Below are positions 11,481 through 25,520 of a DNA stretch of 64,000 bases, piece by piece (positions within the stretch are counted from its first letter, which is position 1; each line of letters begins with the position of its first letter). The position numbers were made by a program, and so were the translations under genes. Origin of the DNA: Castor canadensis (taxonomy: Eukaryota > Chordata > Mammalia > Rodentia > Castoridae). Location: assembly GCF_047511655.1 (NCBI RefSeq), contig NC_133390.1, positions 131,927,583 to 131,991,582 on the forward strand, in the 5' to 3' direction. The notes below the pieces were generated by a model. That model did not search any database, was not told the DNA's origin, and was given only the letters and a program-made list of their open reading frames with translations.

Positions 11481-14400
11481 GGAGCCCCACGATCCTTGAG
11501 AATTGCATTTGGTGTTGGCACCTTACGGGAGCCCCTTCCCGATATTCTGCCCCACCCAACTCTAAGCTCTGAGCCACATCACCCAGGTCCCGCATTCCAC
11601 CCGGGGCCAGAGACTTCAGCACCCGGACGCGCCAGCTGAGCGCCCTGAATCCGCTTTTCCTGCTCTGGCCAGTGTCGGTAGAGACTCGGCCAGCTGTTAG
11701 ATTGGCCTCACCTCAGAGCAGCTTCCCGATGGGCTCTCTCTAGATTTAATTACTGGGGTTCACAGGCCGCGGGGCGCAAGTCTGCAGGGAGCAGTGGTGA
11801 CACCCAGGCCAGGATGGGGTGCAGAGAGCGGTGCACCTGGAGCCTGGCCTTCCCTGCACCTGTCCCGTGACTGGCAGTATAAACCAAAAGGTGGGTGGTT
11901 GTCACCACCAGCTGCCGCACCCGCGACTTCCCTGGGGGCAAACCCTGAAGCGTAAACAGAGCTGTGGGGGTGGCCCAGCGGCTGGTTATCAAATTGCTCT
12001 GAGGAGTGTGGGCGGGAAGTTCTCAGCCTCAAAGAACTGCGCGGCAAAGACACACTTCCTGCCTTAGACTTGGTGACTTGGTGGAGCTGGACAGCCCAGA
12101 AACCAACGCCACCAACAGGTAGTCTGATTTCTGTCCAGCCCGGATCCCCTACTGTTGGTCTAAGATCTGGGAGCTGCCCCCTCACCTTAATCACCTGAAA
12201 CACTGAGAAGGCAGAAAGGGGAGAAGGCTTAGGAGCTACTTGCCCCTGCTAGACACGTAGGCCCGGATGAGGAGAGGCTGGTAGCTGGTGGGGTGGCCAG
12301 AGTGGCTGCTGTCCTGCCGGTGGGGATAATGGGGTCTGGAGGATGTTTAAGAAATGAACTGCAGGTCTCCATGGCAAGGTTGTGCCTTGCACCAGGCCCA
12401 AACTTAGAGGTGGGAGCTGGTGTCTCCCTAATTCCACCATCCCAGTTCTATTTCTGAGAGTTGTCGCCTCATTTGTAAAATGGGGCAGTAATGCTCACCT
12501 GTTAGGCTGTCTGTGGGAACAGAGGGCTGGAAGGCATGGAATAGACACAGTACTTATTGTTGATCAATTAGAAGTAGCAATTTTGATTTATTATATCCGG
12601 GAATAGCCATGATATTACAGGTCATGTCTATTTTTCAAACTCAGAATCTTAAAGGAACTTTGGACCAGCTTTCCCCCTTCCTATCGCATTTTACTTTGTG
12701 GGTTTAATCAAAATGAGTCACTTACTAGATAAATGTTTTCTTTAAGATTGAGTCAGCAAGTATTCTTCAACTAAATGGGGGAATGAAAAGAAACCCTGAG
12801 GTTTGCAGAGTTGATGGAATGTGCCCTTGAAGGGAGAAAGTGATTTGCAGAAGGGCAAGTGCAGCTCATTAGGAAACCGCCCCTGGACTCAGGAAGCCAA
12901 GGTCATAGGGGAAGTCCATGGTTGGCTCCTGCAGTTACAGCTGATAAGGCCTCAGGGATGACAGTGAAGACCTCATCCTGAGCCAGAGGCAGGTGTGGTC
13001 AACAAAGAATTCTTCTGCTCCCCTTTTCCTTCAGGTATTGCCCCTGAAGATGTGGCCTTTATAGCTACGGAAGGCAGATGCTGAGCTTCCTAAAACTTGA
13101 CTTTTAGAAAAATAGCTTTTCTGAAGCTTTCTTACCCTGAATGATTAAATCTATCTGCATATCTGTTACAACTGCCCTTTGTCAGTGTCTCCAAACTAGA
13201 CTGGTGATGAGGCATTCACGGCTGTCCTGGGAGACACCTAGAAAGCTGTGGAAGTGGTGGAAATGTTTTGCTTTGATCCACTTGTCTTGTGTGATGAAGC
13301 CAGTATGACAACAGTTTTTCCAAAAAAGCATCACTTTGGAAACTTCTATCACCCCATTCAGGAGTAGCTAGACTGTTGATTTTCAAAGTTGTTCCTGGGT
13401 CAGCAGCATTACCTGAGAACTTTTCAGAAATGCAAAGTCTGGGGCCCACTGTCAGATTTAGAAACCTAGGGGTTGGGGACCTGCCATCTGTGATTAACAA
13501 GTCCTACAGGAGATTGGATGTGCTTTCAGGTCTGAGAACCACTGTCTTGTATGCCCCAAACAAGGCCAAAGAAGGCCCTCCTAAAACAGGCAGTATTGTG
13601 ATTAATGTGACAGAGATGGCGTTGACAAACACACACACAATGGTACATGGGAGGTACAGTATAGTTTAGTGGTTTCATCTGTGTCTTTTGAGTCACTTCC
13701 ATGTTTCAATTGTTGCTTTCCCTTTACTGTGCTTTGCATTTTTCCTTATCTGTAGAATAAGGAGAGTGTGGCTGAATTCTGTTGTTATTACCATTGTTGT
13801 ATACCAAATCACTCTGAGCTTAGAAGCTCAAGACCACCAGCATTTTATTATTCTTACAGATCCTGTGGGTCAGGACTCTGGACAGGGCCTGATGAGGCTG
13901 GCTTACTTCTGTTCCTGAAGTCTGGACCTGGAGTGTCTGGGGCCTGGGTTGGTACTATGGTTAGAATATGGCTTGTATCCCAAAGCTTGTGCAGGAGTTT
14001 AATCCCTACTGTGAGGTAGTAATAGGGTGGAACCTTAATTTGACTATGGTGTTTAGAGATGGGATATTTAGGAGATGATTAGGATTTGATAAGATCATCA
14101 GGGTGAAAGCCACAGATTGAATACTGGTGGCTTTATAATAAGGGAGAGAGAGCAGGAGACACACACCCACACCCACATGCTCCCAGTCTCCTGTCATGTG
14201 GTGCCAGGCACCACCTTGGACTCTGACATCAAGAAGGCCATCGCCAGATGCGGGCCCTTGACCTGCTAGAACCGTGAGTTAAATGAACCTTTTTTTTTTC
14301 CCCACATTTTCCTTTGTTAGTGAATATTAATTGTACGATGTGTGTATGGGGTTGTTGTGATATTTCCATACATTCATATAATATACATTGTTCATATTCA

Positions 14401-17400
14401 CCTCCTCTATTACCCTTCCTTATTCCCCCAACTCCCCCTTTAAAAAATCTTTCTTGTGGCTGGAGGCATGGCTCAAGTGATTGGAATACCTGCTTAGTAA
14501 GCATGAGACCTGAATTCAAACTCCAGTACTCCTCCAAACAAAAACTTTCTTGCAGGTTTAAAAAGTGGATTTCATTAGGATTTTGTCATACAATGTACTT
14601 GATCTCTTTTCTTTGTAAAGATTTCCAGCCTCCTGTGTTTTGTTATATTGATAGAAAATGGACAAATACAGTTGGATGACTTTTGGGGCCCAGCTAAATT
14701 TGGCCCCAAAACTATACAGAGTTTTACACAGCATGATGGCTTGGCTCAGGGAATGCCCTGTGTCCAGAGGCCTGTGAGATAAATGCAGAAATTGTTAGGC
14801 TTTTTCTGACCAGCCTATTTGAGCTGGGAAGGGTTACCTGGTCTCCTTATCAGATGTAGTTATCAGCACACCCAGCTCAGGGCTCTTTTAGGATTAGATG
14901 AGATAAGACTTCTAAAGCACTCAACTATCCTTAGCATGTAATAGCCCCAGTGACTGACAGTGTTAATTATTAATGAAGCATACGGGTAGGCCTTGACCTT
15001 GAGTTTGGCCTGCAGCAATGCTGCTGAGTGCTGCCTTGGATTTGCCACTGATCAGTCTGGGATGGGTAGGAAGCAGGCTTTGAAAGATGCACAGGTCCTG
15101 AAATGGCTCTCCATACAGAGTAGGCACTCTGCCCACTCCAAGCTCTGATAGCCAGGTGGGGTGATGGTGTCAGAGGTCCTTGGGAGGGCAGGCAGAGTCT
15201 CATCTCCCTTGCCGTTGTTGACTTTATGTGACACAGCTTTGTGGAAGGTTCTTTGGAAAGCCAGATTCCAAAAAGAATTCTTTCCAGCCTTTGAAATTTG
15301 GCTCTGTTCTTCATAGGGCGCTGCAGATATTTTTACCTTGTGCCATATAAGCTCAAGATGTCAGAAGGTGGCAAATGCAGAACCAGAGGGCAGTGATTGT
15401 GTGTGCTTTCAAAACATACAACTAAACTGTTTTAAAAACCCCAAATTTTGAATCTGACTTATTTTTAAAGTGTGTATTCTTTTTATTTATTTACTTATTT
15501 GTTTTTATTTACTTATTTTGGAGTACTTGGGTTTGAACTCTTCAGCCACTCTACCAGTCCTTTTTTGTGATGGATTTTTTTTTAGAGATAGGATCTCACG
15601 AACTATTTGCTTGAGCTAGCTTGGAACCTCGATCCTCTTGATCTCTTCCTCCTGAGTAGCTAGGATTATAGGCGTGAGCCACTAGGTGCCTGGCTAAAAG
15701 CATGTGTATTCTTAACTACTGAGCACTGAAATGTTTCTTGGGGGCTTTTTATCTTTTTCTTTTCTTGCAGTGATGGGAATGGAAACCAGGGCATGACACA
15801 CTCTAGGCAAGTACCCTCCCACTGATTTGCTTTTTGCAACATTAATAAATAAAAATTATGTTACTGACACTGTCTCCTTTGTGCCGTGTCCCTGCAACTC
15901 AGAGTCAGATGCAGTGATAATGGTACATACTGTATGCCTGTGCTTCATTTTCTGTTGAGTGGTTAAAAAGCTTTCCTCTCCATATCCTTTGAAGCTAGCC
16001 TGTAGAGTGCCTGCCTGGTAAGCATGAGACACTGAGTTCAAACCCCAGTACCACCAAAAACCAAAAGACCAAACAGCCAAACAAACAAAAGCTTGTGAAA
16101 GGTTTTTAATGAACTCTAAATGAAAATGAAAACCCAATCTTAGGAGGCAGATCCTCTGGAACAGCCTCAGAGTTCTTCACAGTTGTCAGAGATATGGCTT
16201 ACTTTAAATAGCAGATGCTTCTGGAAAGTTGGCAAATAGAATTTTTGTGAGTGATGCAATATCTCACAGTGTGCCAGGGAAGTTTGCTATTTAAAGACAA
16301 CCATTGTGAATCCTTTGGCGAATATTAACTCCCTTGTTTCTTTGGATTAGGGTTGTAGTTTTGTGTGCTGGGTTCACTTAAAGTTGGGTTGTGTATGAGA
16401 GGCATATATTTAACTAACCAATCAGCACTTGTGGGCTCAGGGTGCAGCTTGGTGGTAGAACGCTTGCCTAGCATGTGGGAGGCCCTGAGTTCCATCCCTG
16501 ACACTTCAAAGAGAAAAAAAAGTTTTTGAAAATTCTTACATTAATATGTGTCATCTTCATAAAGGAAGTAATAGCTGCCCCCCTCCCCACCACACATACT
16601 TGGGATTGACTCCAGGACCTCACACATGCTAAGCAAGTACTGTATCACTTGAGCCATGACTCCCAGCTCTTTTTTTTTTTTTTTGTATTTTGTCTGTTTT
16701 GAGATAGACAAATTTGCTAATTTTGCCTAGGCTAGCTTGGAATTTGTAATCTAGTGATTATTCTGCCTCCACCTGGGAGCAGCTGGGATTACAGGCTTCT
16801 GTCACCACCTGCAGCATTATTCTGGGTTTTTTTTTTGGTTGTTGTTGTTGTTAATGAAACTTAAAACTCATGACCCATCAACAGGCATTAGCTTACTTGC
16901 TTACTTCTTTTGGTGGTACTGGGGTTTGAACTCAGGGCTTCATGCTTGCAAAGCAGAGTCTCTACTGCTTAAACCATACCTCCAATCTATTTTGCTCTGG
17001 TTATTTTGGAGATGGGGTCTCTTGAACTATTTGGTTGGCTGGACTTGAACTATGATCCTCCTGATTTCAGTCTCCCAAGTAGCTAGGATTACAGGTATGA
17101 GCCATTGGTGCTTGGCTGACTTGCTTACTGTTAAGGGTGTGTTAGGCTGAGGGTAGGGGGCAGGGAGTTGGAGATGGGACTGTGCTCCAGTGAACACCAA
17201 GGATGGGCCGGTACTCTGCTCTCAGGGGGCCTCATCCCAGCCTTATGACACCAATGTGGAGTGCTTGGTGGTCCCACTGTATAGATGTAGAAATAAGGGC
17301 TAGGCAAGTCTCTATACAGTGATGAGTAATCAAGAAAATACTCAGTGCCACAGCATGTACATTCTAAATCAGTTGTCAAAGGAGAAAATTACAATTTAGT

Positions 17401-19812
17401 TTAACAATAGCAGTTGGCTCCCTCTCATCTCCTCTCTAGAACTGAGTAACATTTCATTCCATAAAATAGATCACCTGTTCCCATGGGCTGAGCAGAAGGT
17501 GTTGGTTTTGTAGGCAGAGAAGGGCTACAGAAAGCAGAAACAAAAACAAAAATTGGGTTGGTCATTTCAGAATTATTTTCCTTGTAAGGTGGGAGCAGGG
17601 AGATAGAACAGTAGAGAAATAACTAATGGTTCACAACAGGTTCCTTCAGGTTACCTTTTTTTTTGTGTGTTTGCAAAGATCAAGGCAAGTAGGTATGGTA
17701 TACACCTACAATCCCAGCACTCAGGAGGCTGAGGCAGGAAAATTGGGAGTTTGAGGCCAGCCTGCACTACATAGTAAGATCCTGTCTCAAAAAAAGAAAG
17801 GAAGGAAGGAAGGAAGGAGGGAGGGAGGGAGGGAGAAAGAGAGGGAGACAAGAAGGAAGGAAAAAAGAAAAAATGACACAGAGGCAGAGGAAACTTCTCC
17901 ATGTTCTTTGAAGCTAGCCTGTTTGGGAGATTTGACTGTTCTCTCTCTAATCCTGATTTCTCTGAAGGTCAAACAGCTTAGTTTCAGCTTGGTGACATGA
18001 ACTTTAATGTGAGTGACTCTGTTTTGATTTTTGGTCTGGTCTATGTAAGAACGCAGACCAAAGCAATAACCTCCTGTGATCTTAATACAGTAAATGAACA
18101 AATCCATACTGGGACAGTTGTTCAAGATTTTTACAGCTGCTAGGGGGAGAATTGTGATATAAACTCTACCCCAGTTCCCATGATAAAGGAGCCTTAGGGT
18201 CCCTGTCCTCAGAGCCCTTGTGATCCAGAATGGGGACAACTGAGCAGAATAAAGAAGTGTTACATGATGTAGGCTAACTGGGAGGACAGATCGTTGTGTG
18301 CTGGGAGATTTGGACGGCTTGAAATAGAAGGTGGGGTTTGAGATACGCCTTAAATTGTGCTGGGCCCTGGCCCAACTCTTCTTGGAAATGGAATTTTCTT
18401 GTCCCACTGCCTAGTTCCTTAGATTGAGATGTGTGTGTGTGTGTGTGTGTGTGTCGTGTTGTTGTTGTTGCTGTTTTCAATGGGGAAATGTAAGAATTTC
18501 CTCCCTCCCTTCCTTTCTCCCTTCTGTTCTTCCTTCTTTCCCTTCTCTCCCTGCCTCCTTCCTCTCTCTTCTTTCCTTCTTTTCCTCCCGGGAATTGAGA
18601 CAGTAGCAGGAACCATAAATATGTGAAATATGTGCTAAGATCCAGCATGTACGTGGTACTTTAGGCCCACTGTTTCTCCCCTGCCCCCCACGCAATGCTC
18701 CGCACTGTAGTGGCTGTGAGCAGAGGGGTTTATTCTGATTGTGTTTCCCTTGGGAAACACTCAAAGAGCCTAATTCTTAGTCACACCAGAGTCAGGGGTC
18801 ATTACACTACCCTACAGATTAGGAAGCTGACACTTCAAGGACATGGTCCATGGTTAGTGGGTGGCTGGCCAGGTGCCATACTTAACTGAGGGTTTTCAGG
18901 TGTGACTCCAGGCAGCCAGTCAGTGAGGCTTGGCCTGGTGTCTCACAGGGCTGGCAAGTGTGTTTATCTGCTCTATTCCCAAAAGGAAAAAGAATCTGGA
19001 ATTCACATATAAAGTAGATTTATATAGACCCATGTCACCATGTAGCCCTGGGCAGCACTAGGATCATCTAGCATATGATCACTTAGGGGTTAGGGTGGCC
19101 CACCTAGGGCCAGGCCACCCCTGTGCTAACAAGCTCTTGGGGGGATTCTAACCCCACTCAAGGGTGAAAAGCACCAATTCTAGCCAGAAAAGAGACCTAT
19201 TGTGAGGGACAGTCACAAAGATAAGAAGAGGTCTATTTCCTTCCCTGGGCATGGGGGACAACCTGACTATTGTGGGAGCAGGCAATGTGGTGAGATGAAC
19301 ACAGGCAAGGTGTCAAATGCAGTCTTTGCCCTTCCCAATGCTTCCTGGCTGGGGGCTGAAGCAGGTCACTGGGATCACTCTGAGGCTGTTTCCTATCTGC
19401 AGCTGGCCAGGCCATGCTCAAGATGCCCAAGGATCAGAGTGTGTCAGAGCAGAGCTTCCCAGATAACAATGTGGGCACACATCTCCTGGGGGCTTCTTAG
19501 CAGTCTGGGTGGAGGAAGAACTTGCACTTGTCACCAGTTCTCATGTGGTGGCTGCAGCAGCCCAGGGCTAATGGAAACCCACATCCAATGTGGGCAGTGC
19601 CCTCATCTGCTGGGCTGCCTTCTCAGTCTGCCTCACGCAGTCTGATTTTGGCTTTTCTCTGGGCCTTTCAGCAACATCGATCCTCAGGTCAGCCTTACCT
19701 TCAGAGCCAGGCAATAGAGGACAGGACTCCATGCCAGGGTGACCTTTTTGCTGATTGCTCAGAAACTAGAATTCCATGGTTTTAGTGTGAAACCTCTTGA
19801 TTTTTGGACCAG

Positions 19813-19856
<44 letters not shown>

Positions 19857-22800
19857 CACATTTGTAAGCTAGACTCAGCCTGTGGGCATAGTCATAGTTG
19901 GCTAATATGTGCCAAACTAGTTCACTATTTTTTCCCTTAACAGCCTTTTTCTTCCATCTACTTCAGGGTTCACATGCTCTGCCTACTTGAATTGCCTTGC
20001 TGTCTTGACTATTTTAAGGCTTACCTGTCTGTAAGATCCTGCCCCTTCACAGCTTCTCTTCCTTCCTCCTGCAAGCTGGGCTCACCTTTCTCCCACCTGT
20101 TGCACAGAGCAGTTCTTTGCTGCCCAATTGGACTATTACAAGGTGACATTGGAGGACAGGGTAGCAGGATGAAGTCTGGAGCTAATCTGCTTGCTTCAAA
20201 TCCAGCTCTGGTACTGTGTGACCTTGAGCAGGCTACTTAAGCTCTCTGTGCCCCTGTTTCCCATTGGTAATGATACTGGTAGTCCCTCCTTCTGGGACAT
20301 GGGGGTACTGTCTATGTGGAAGCTCTTGCTGTTACTGTTTCAATTCCGGGCTGCTCTTAGCTTCTGTGGGTTTGCCTGGTCTGGGTAAATTCAGCTCCTT
20401 TGTTCTGTTTAGGCCACAGTCCACCATGGGGTTTTGGCTACTTTCAAATGTTTCTTGGGTTTATATCTGTTACTTGTCTGCATGGCTGGTGTTGAGTGTA
20501 TCTGTCCCTGTATTTCCTTCTGCACTCAGCATGGTGCCTGGATCAGAATTGGTGCTCTGGAGGCTGGTTGAATTGAACCATCTCAGGTTTTATATGCTTT
20601 TCTCCTATCCTTGCTCCTAAAAGACCCCTGTACAGAGAAACATTTGTGGAAAGTGGGGAGGCTTCCAAGGGGTGGAATGGGAATTCTGGGGTTTTTAATA
20701 TCCTAAACCATTTTGTGCTGAAACAGAGACACCCTGCAGCCTGTTGGACGTCAGCTGGGGTCTCAGTGCTTGAGACTACTGGACACTCCAGGGTTTTGGC
20801 TGAGTAACACCAGAACCAGTGGGGTAGGGAGTGCTTCACAGAGGATTAGTGGTTTTCTCTGCTCAGTGAAAATGAGTGTATGCCAATTAGTATTAGTAAT
20901 GTTTTCTCTTCATCTGAATTTGTTAAAATTGTTGAGGTATATTTTACAAATGGGACTCTGAGTTGACCTTGAGAGTTCAGCCTGTGCCCTACAAAGCTAT
21001 TTAGAGTACTGATTTCCTTCAAATACCTGGGGCCATTGGTGGGAAAGTGAGTAATGAGGAGGCACCTTTGAGGGCTGGTTGGAAAGGGCTGAATTAAACT
21101 CACCTTTGAAATTAAATGATTAGTGAACAGGATGTCAGCAAACGAACTGATTGTACTAATCCTCAGTTTTTTGTAAACCAGCACACTGACCTTCTGTTTT
21201 GTGGGCAAGTCATGTGATTTGAGATTGTGTAATAGAGGGGGAGGGTCAGAGCTTTCTGGAAAATCAGCATGGCATTTCCCTACCCTTCAGTCCCTTCTTG
21301 CAGCAGAGGCAGATTTATAGAGTGCTGGTTAGGTAACTGGGAATGGGTTTAGATCCTCATCCTTTAGATCCACCCCACGGGGACCAGATCAACACTGGAG
21401 ACAAGAGAGATTACATGAGGACACTGACAACGAGGGAGTCCTCTTGCATTAAAAGCCATCTAGGGAATCCAGCCCAGAGCCTATAGGTAGGGAGTCCAGG
21501 GATGGTAAGGCCAAAATGCAACCAGGGTTGGTACCACTGGTGTGACATGGCTGCTTTGTGGGAAGTCTTGCACCTTGGAGATCATGCTTGTGTGGTCGCC
21601 ATCTTTGTTTTTGCAGCTCTGACAGTTACCTCGTTACAGGGAGGTAGAATCTCACCTTGGATTAGGGCAGGGTTCACCCCCCCCCTTTCTCACTCTAAAG
21701 GCATCAAGATTAATGTGTGCAAAACCTGTTTTTGTACAGTCAACTGCTTGGATCAGCATGTTCAGAAGTCCCCCGAGAGTGTTGCTTTGATCTGGGAGCG
21801 TGATGAGCCTGGAACTGAAGTGAGAATCACCTACAGGTATTGCGTGTCCCTGGTGGATCTCAGCATCCAGCAGTGTAACCTTGGTCTTCCTGCAGCTTTG
21901 GGGTAGATGAATGACTGCTGGCATTAACACTCTGCCAAGGCCATTAATAGTTGAAGGACTCCTCAGCTTAGAAGGGGGCTGACCTTTCTGATCACTTTGG
22001 CAATCTTGAATGCCTTTAGATTTTCATAGTTATTGAACCTTTTGAAACAAACGCATGGATATTCAAGATGTAGGAGGGCATCTGGCCCAGTCCTGCTGCT
22101 GTATCTGGCTCTGGGGGAGAGGAACATGTTTCAGCTTTGGAAATGTTCTTGTCCTAGGAAAACAAGACATGGACACAGCTGAATAAAATATACACCAGTG
22201 TCATAAATGCTACATACTCCACCTCTTGCTCCCTGCACCATTACTTATACTGTGACAATAAATAACAGTCTCTGAAAGAGTTTTTTTTAAACCTGGTATT
22301 TTTATTCTTTGATTCCTTAAGTGCATTCTTGTATATCCTGTGTGCTGAGCACATGTGCATGAGGGGGTTAGGTTGAGCCCTTTTATAACCAGCCTCCCTC
22401 AAGCTACTTCCTCTGGGGCTGCCTTGCTCAAAGGCTTGTGGTCAGGACATTGGCTGTCCATTAAAGCCCCGTTGGCTCAGGCTGGGGATGTGACCCAGTG
22501 GTATAGAGCTTGCCTAGCACGCACGAGGCCCTGGGCTCCATCCCCAGCACTTATAAATAAACAAACAAATAATGTTTTAATGAATAAAAGCCTCTTTAAC
22601 TCAAGGCACAATTTACCTTTACAACAATGTCTCAGAACTGCTGTATATCTAGTCTTTGTGTCCATTTTCCCCACACCTCCCTCTTTGGGTCTGTTTGTGT
22701 GATTATTCTCCTGAGTATCTTTATATTAGTCAGGACAAGCTAGAGTACATTGTAATAACAAACAATCCCCAAATGCATAGCAGAGTGGTTACTGACTTAT

Positions 22801-24897
22801 TTAGTTATTTATGTATTTATTTATTTTAAGACAAGGATTCACTATGCAGCCCAGGCTGGGCTGGAACTCACTATGTAGCTCATGCTGACCTCAAACCCAT
22901 GAGCCTCTTGCCTCCATCTCCTGAGTGCTGGCTTGAGCCACCATGCCTGGCTTAAGTGGCCACTTTTGATTAAATAGTCAGAGAAGTCTTCTCTGAGGAT
23001 ATTTAAGGCTGAGGTCCAATTGGTAAAGGGAATAAGGTGTCCTGGGAGCAGAAAGAAGGTGCACGTGGTGGAGACCTGGGAACTTGGGGAACATAGAAGT
23101 AGTGTTCAGAGAAACAGGTCCAGCATAGGGGTCTGAGCGCAGCAATTACTCCCACTCAGGCAACTTGCAGGCAGTTGGATACTCCTTTCCCATTTGTTTC
23201 TGGAATTCCTTTTTTATTCCAGACTAAGTAAAAACTTGCTCAAGTTGACTTTTGCATGCAGCAGGATGACATTCGTTGATCTGCTGCAGTTCTTGGTGGA
23301 CACTGGCCTGTTTGGCCTTACAACCCCAGTAGCCCTCATCACTGCAACTGTGGGTCCTGAGCTCCTTTGCTGGCTTACCTACTCCATCGTGCTGAATTCA
23401 GGCCTGTGTTAGTTGCTGATCTCTGGTCGGTGGCTGTAGACTCTGTGTGGCCCACAGGCCAGCAGCATCTTGTTGCCAGGAGCCTGAGGTTCCACCAGAC
23501 CACTGAACAGACCCCCAGGCAGCCTGTGCACAGGGAAGTCTGGAAAGTTGCTCAGATAAAGGTGCTGATTCAACTGCTTCTGAACTCAGGGCCTCACTTG
23601 AGCCACATCCCCAGTCCTTTTGCTTTTAGTGTGTTTTTCAGATAGGGTCTTTCACTTTTTCCCAGGCTGGTCTTGGACTGTGATCCTCTGACCTCTGTTT
23701 CCCAAGTAGCTGGGGTTACAAATTTGTGCCACCATGCCCAGTTCCACATTGTTTTTAAGATAGAGTATGCTAACTTTTATCTGGGCTGGCTTCAAATCTT
23801 CTGTCCCTGTCTCCCAACCTGGAATTACAGGCATAAGCCACCATACCTGGCATCAGTCCAGCTCCATTTGTGCATGAACAAATTTCCTTTTAAAAGGGGA
23901 CTTGAGGCAGCTGCCTTAGGAATTGTGTCTCTGTAAAAGATGAAAACTTTATTGGGGTGGGGGTGGGGCAGAGGCATTAATTGTATGCTTAGAGATCCAG
24001 CCTGGAGCAAGCAGGTCCAGCCCTGGCACTCCCTGGAGGACGTATCACCCCCATCACTGTCTGGGCTCCATGGGTGGGTGGACTCAGCAGTCTTTTGGCA
24101 GTCTGTGAGCTGGGCTCACTGGCCTGCTGAGATGTGTGGTTAAACGTAAACCATGTGGGAATGTTCAGGACTGCAGCCAGCATCTTGAAGCTAACAGCCC
24201 TGGGCCAGAGACATATTTATAAGTACAAGCAAAGTATTTATTATTCTGTCCCTCTGAAACTAAGCAGACTTAGTGCAATATGGTTTTGAGGACCTTAACC
24301 AGGCTTAGTACTGTTAGAGTAAAAAGTGTACATACAGTATCTGTTATTGCAGCAAATATTTGAAGGACTCCAGTTAACCATTTTCCTAGCCATTTTAGGT
24401 ATTACACACGAGATTTTCTTTCTCCTGTCTCTGGCCCCCTCACCCTCACTTGCTGCTGGTTGTCCTGTCAATACACACACACACACACACACACATAGAG
24501 CCACCAAAATGAAGAATGCCTTGTGTGGTGGCACCCAAATTGCCTCAGGATGGTCACAGTTCTTATGTGTTTAAAATCAAGTTCCAAGCTCTCAGCCTGG
24601 CCTTTTAAATTTATTTATTTTTTTGTGTGCTGGGGATTGAACTTGTTCATGTCAGGCAAGTACTCTACCACTGAGCCTATACCCCTAGCCTACTGGCCTT
24701 TTAAAGAAACCCTGAGAAGCCAGGTATATGCCTGCATTCTGCAGAAGCAAGAGGATCTTAAGTTCAAGGGAGTCTGCAAGACCCTGTGGCGGGGGGGGAA
24801 GCTGGGGCTGTAGCTTAGAAGTAGAGCCTAGCATGTACCAGGTGCTGGATTGGATCCCCAGCACCATACACACACAAACACACACACACACACACAC

Positions 24898-24942
<45 letters not shown>

Positions 24943-25477
24943 ACACACACACACACACCAAAAATCAGTCAAATTCCATTGTGCTTTGGCTTTCATGGGC
25001 TAGGATGTCAGTAGTGCAGTTAGTTTCCTGGTATCAGGAAGCTTGCAGGTGGCCTGGAAATCTGCCATGCTTAAAGGCCCCAGGGAGAGTCCCAGGTGAC
25101 CTAGAGAAATAATCCCCCACCTCTTTGCTGTGACCTCAGGCACAGACCTTCAGCACCTACAGACACCCTGGGACAAACACCAGTAACCTTTGCCCTGGAG
25201 GAATTTATTTTTAATTTTTAAATTTTTATTAGTATGATTAATTGTACAAGGAGATTTCGCTGTGATTTCCACAGATGTGTACAATGTACTTAGATTAAGT
25301 TTGTAACCTCTATTATACTCTTAGCGTTCCTTACCTCTCTCCTCCTCTTCAAACAGCATTTAGTGGGTTTTATGTTTTGTTATACTATCTACAAATATGT
25401 ATGTAAAATGTACTTGATAAAGTTCTCTTTATCAAGCACTTTCTCTTTTCCCCCTCACCACTGGATCACTCATGTCC

Positions 25478-25520
<43 letters not shown>

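Larger units (their letters stand above)
11423..21739 (+). other. ACSS1: ACSS1 intron 1 (10,317 bp)
   Basis: GT-AG intron. Contains a MIR (about 12455-12560), the nested MaLR/L1/SINE cluster (13950-14672), SINEs from 15518 to 17120, a B1 with GGAA tract (17685-17873), (GT)n at 18430-18454, a CT-rich tract at about 18500-18590, (AC)n at 19815-19855 and a MIR at about 20180-20300. No additional exon is evident. Confidence 0.85.

Noticed and set aside
17787..18407. A 206-codon minus-strand open frame.
   Set aside because: Its ends are translated purine microsatellite and SINE-tail sequence, and the middle has no recognised domain or splice context.
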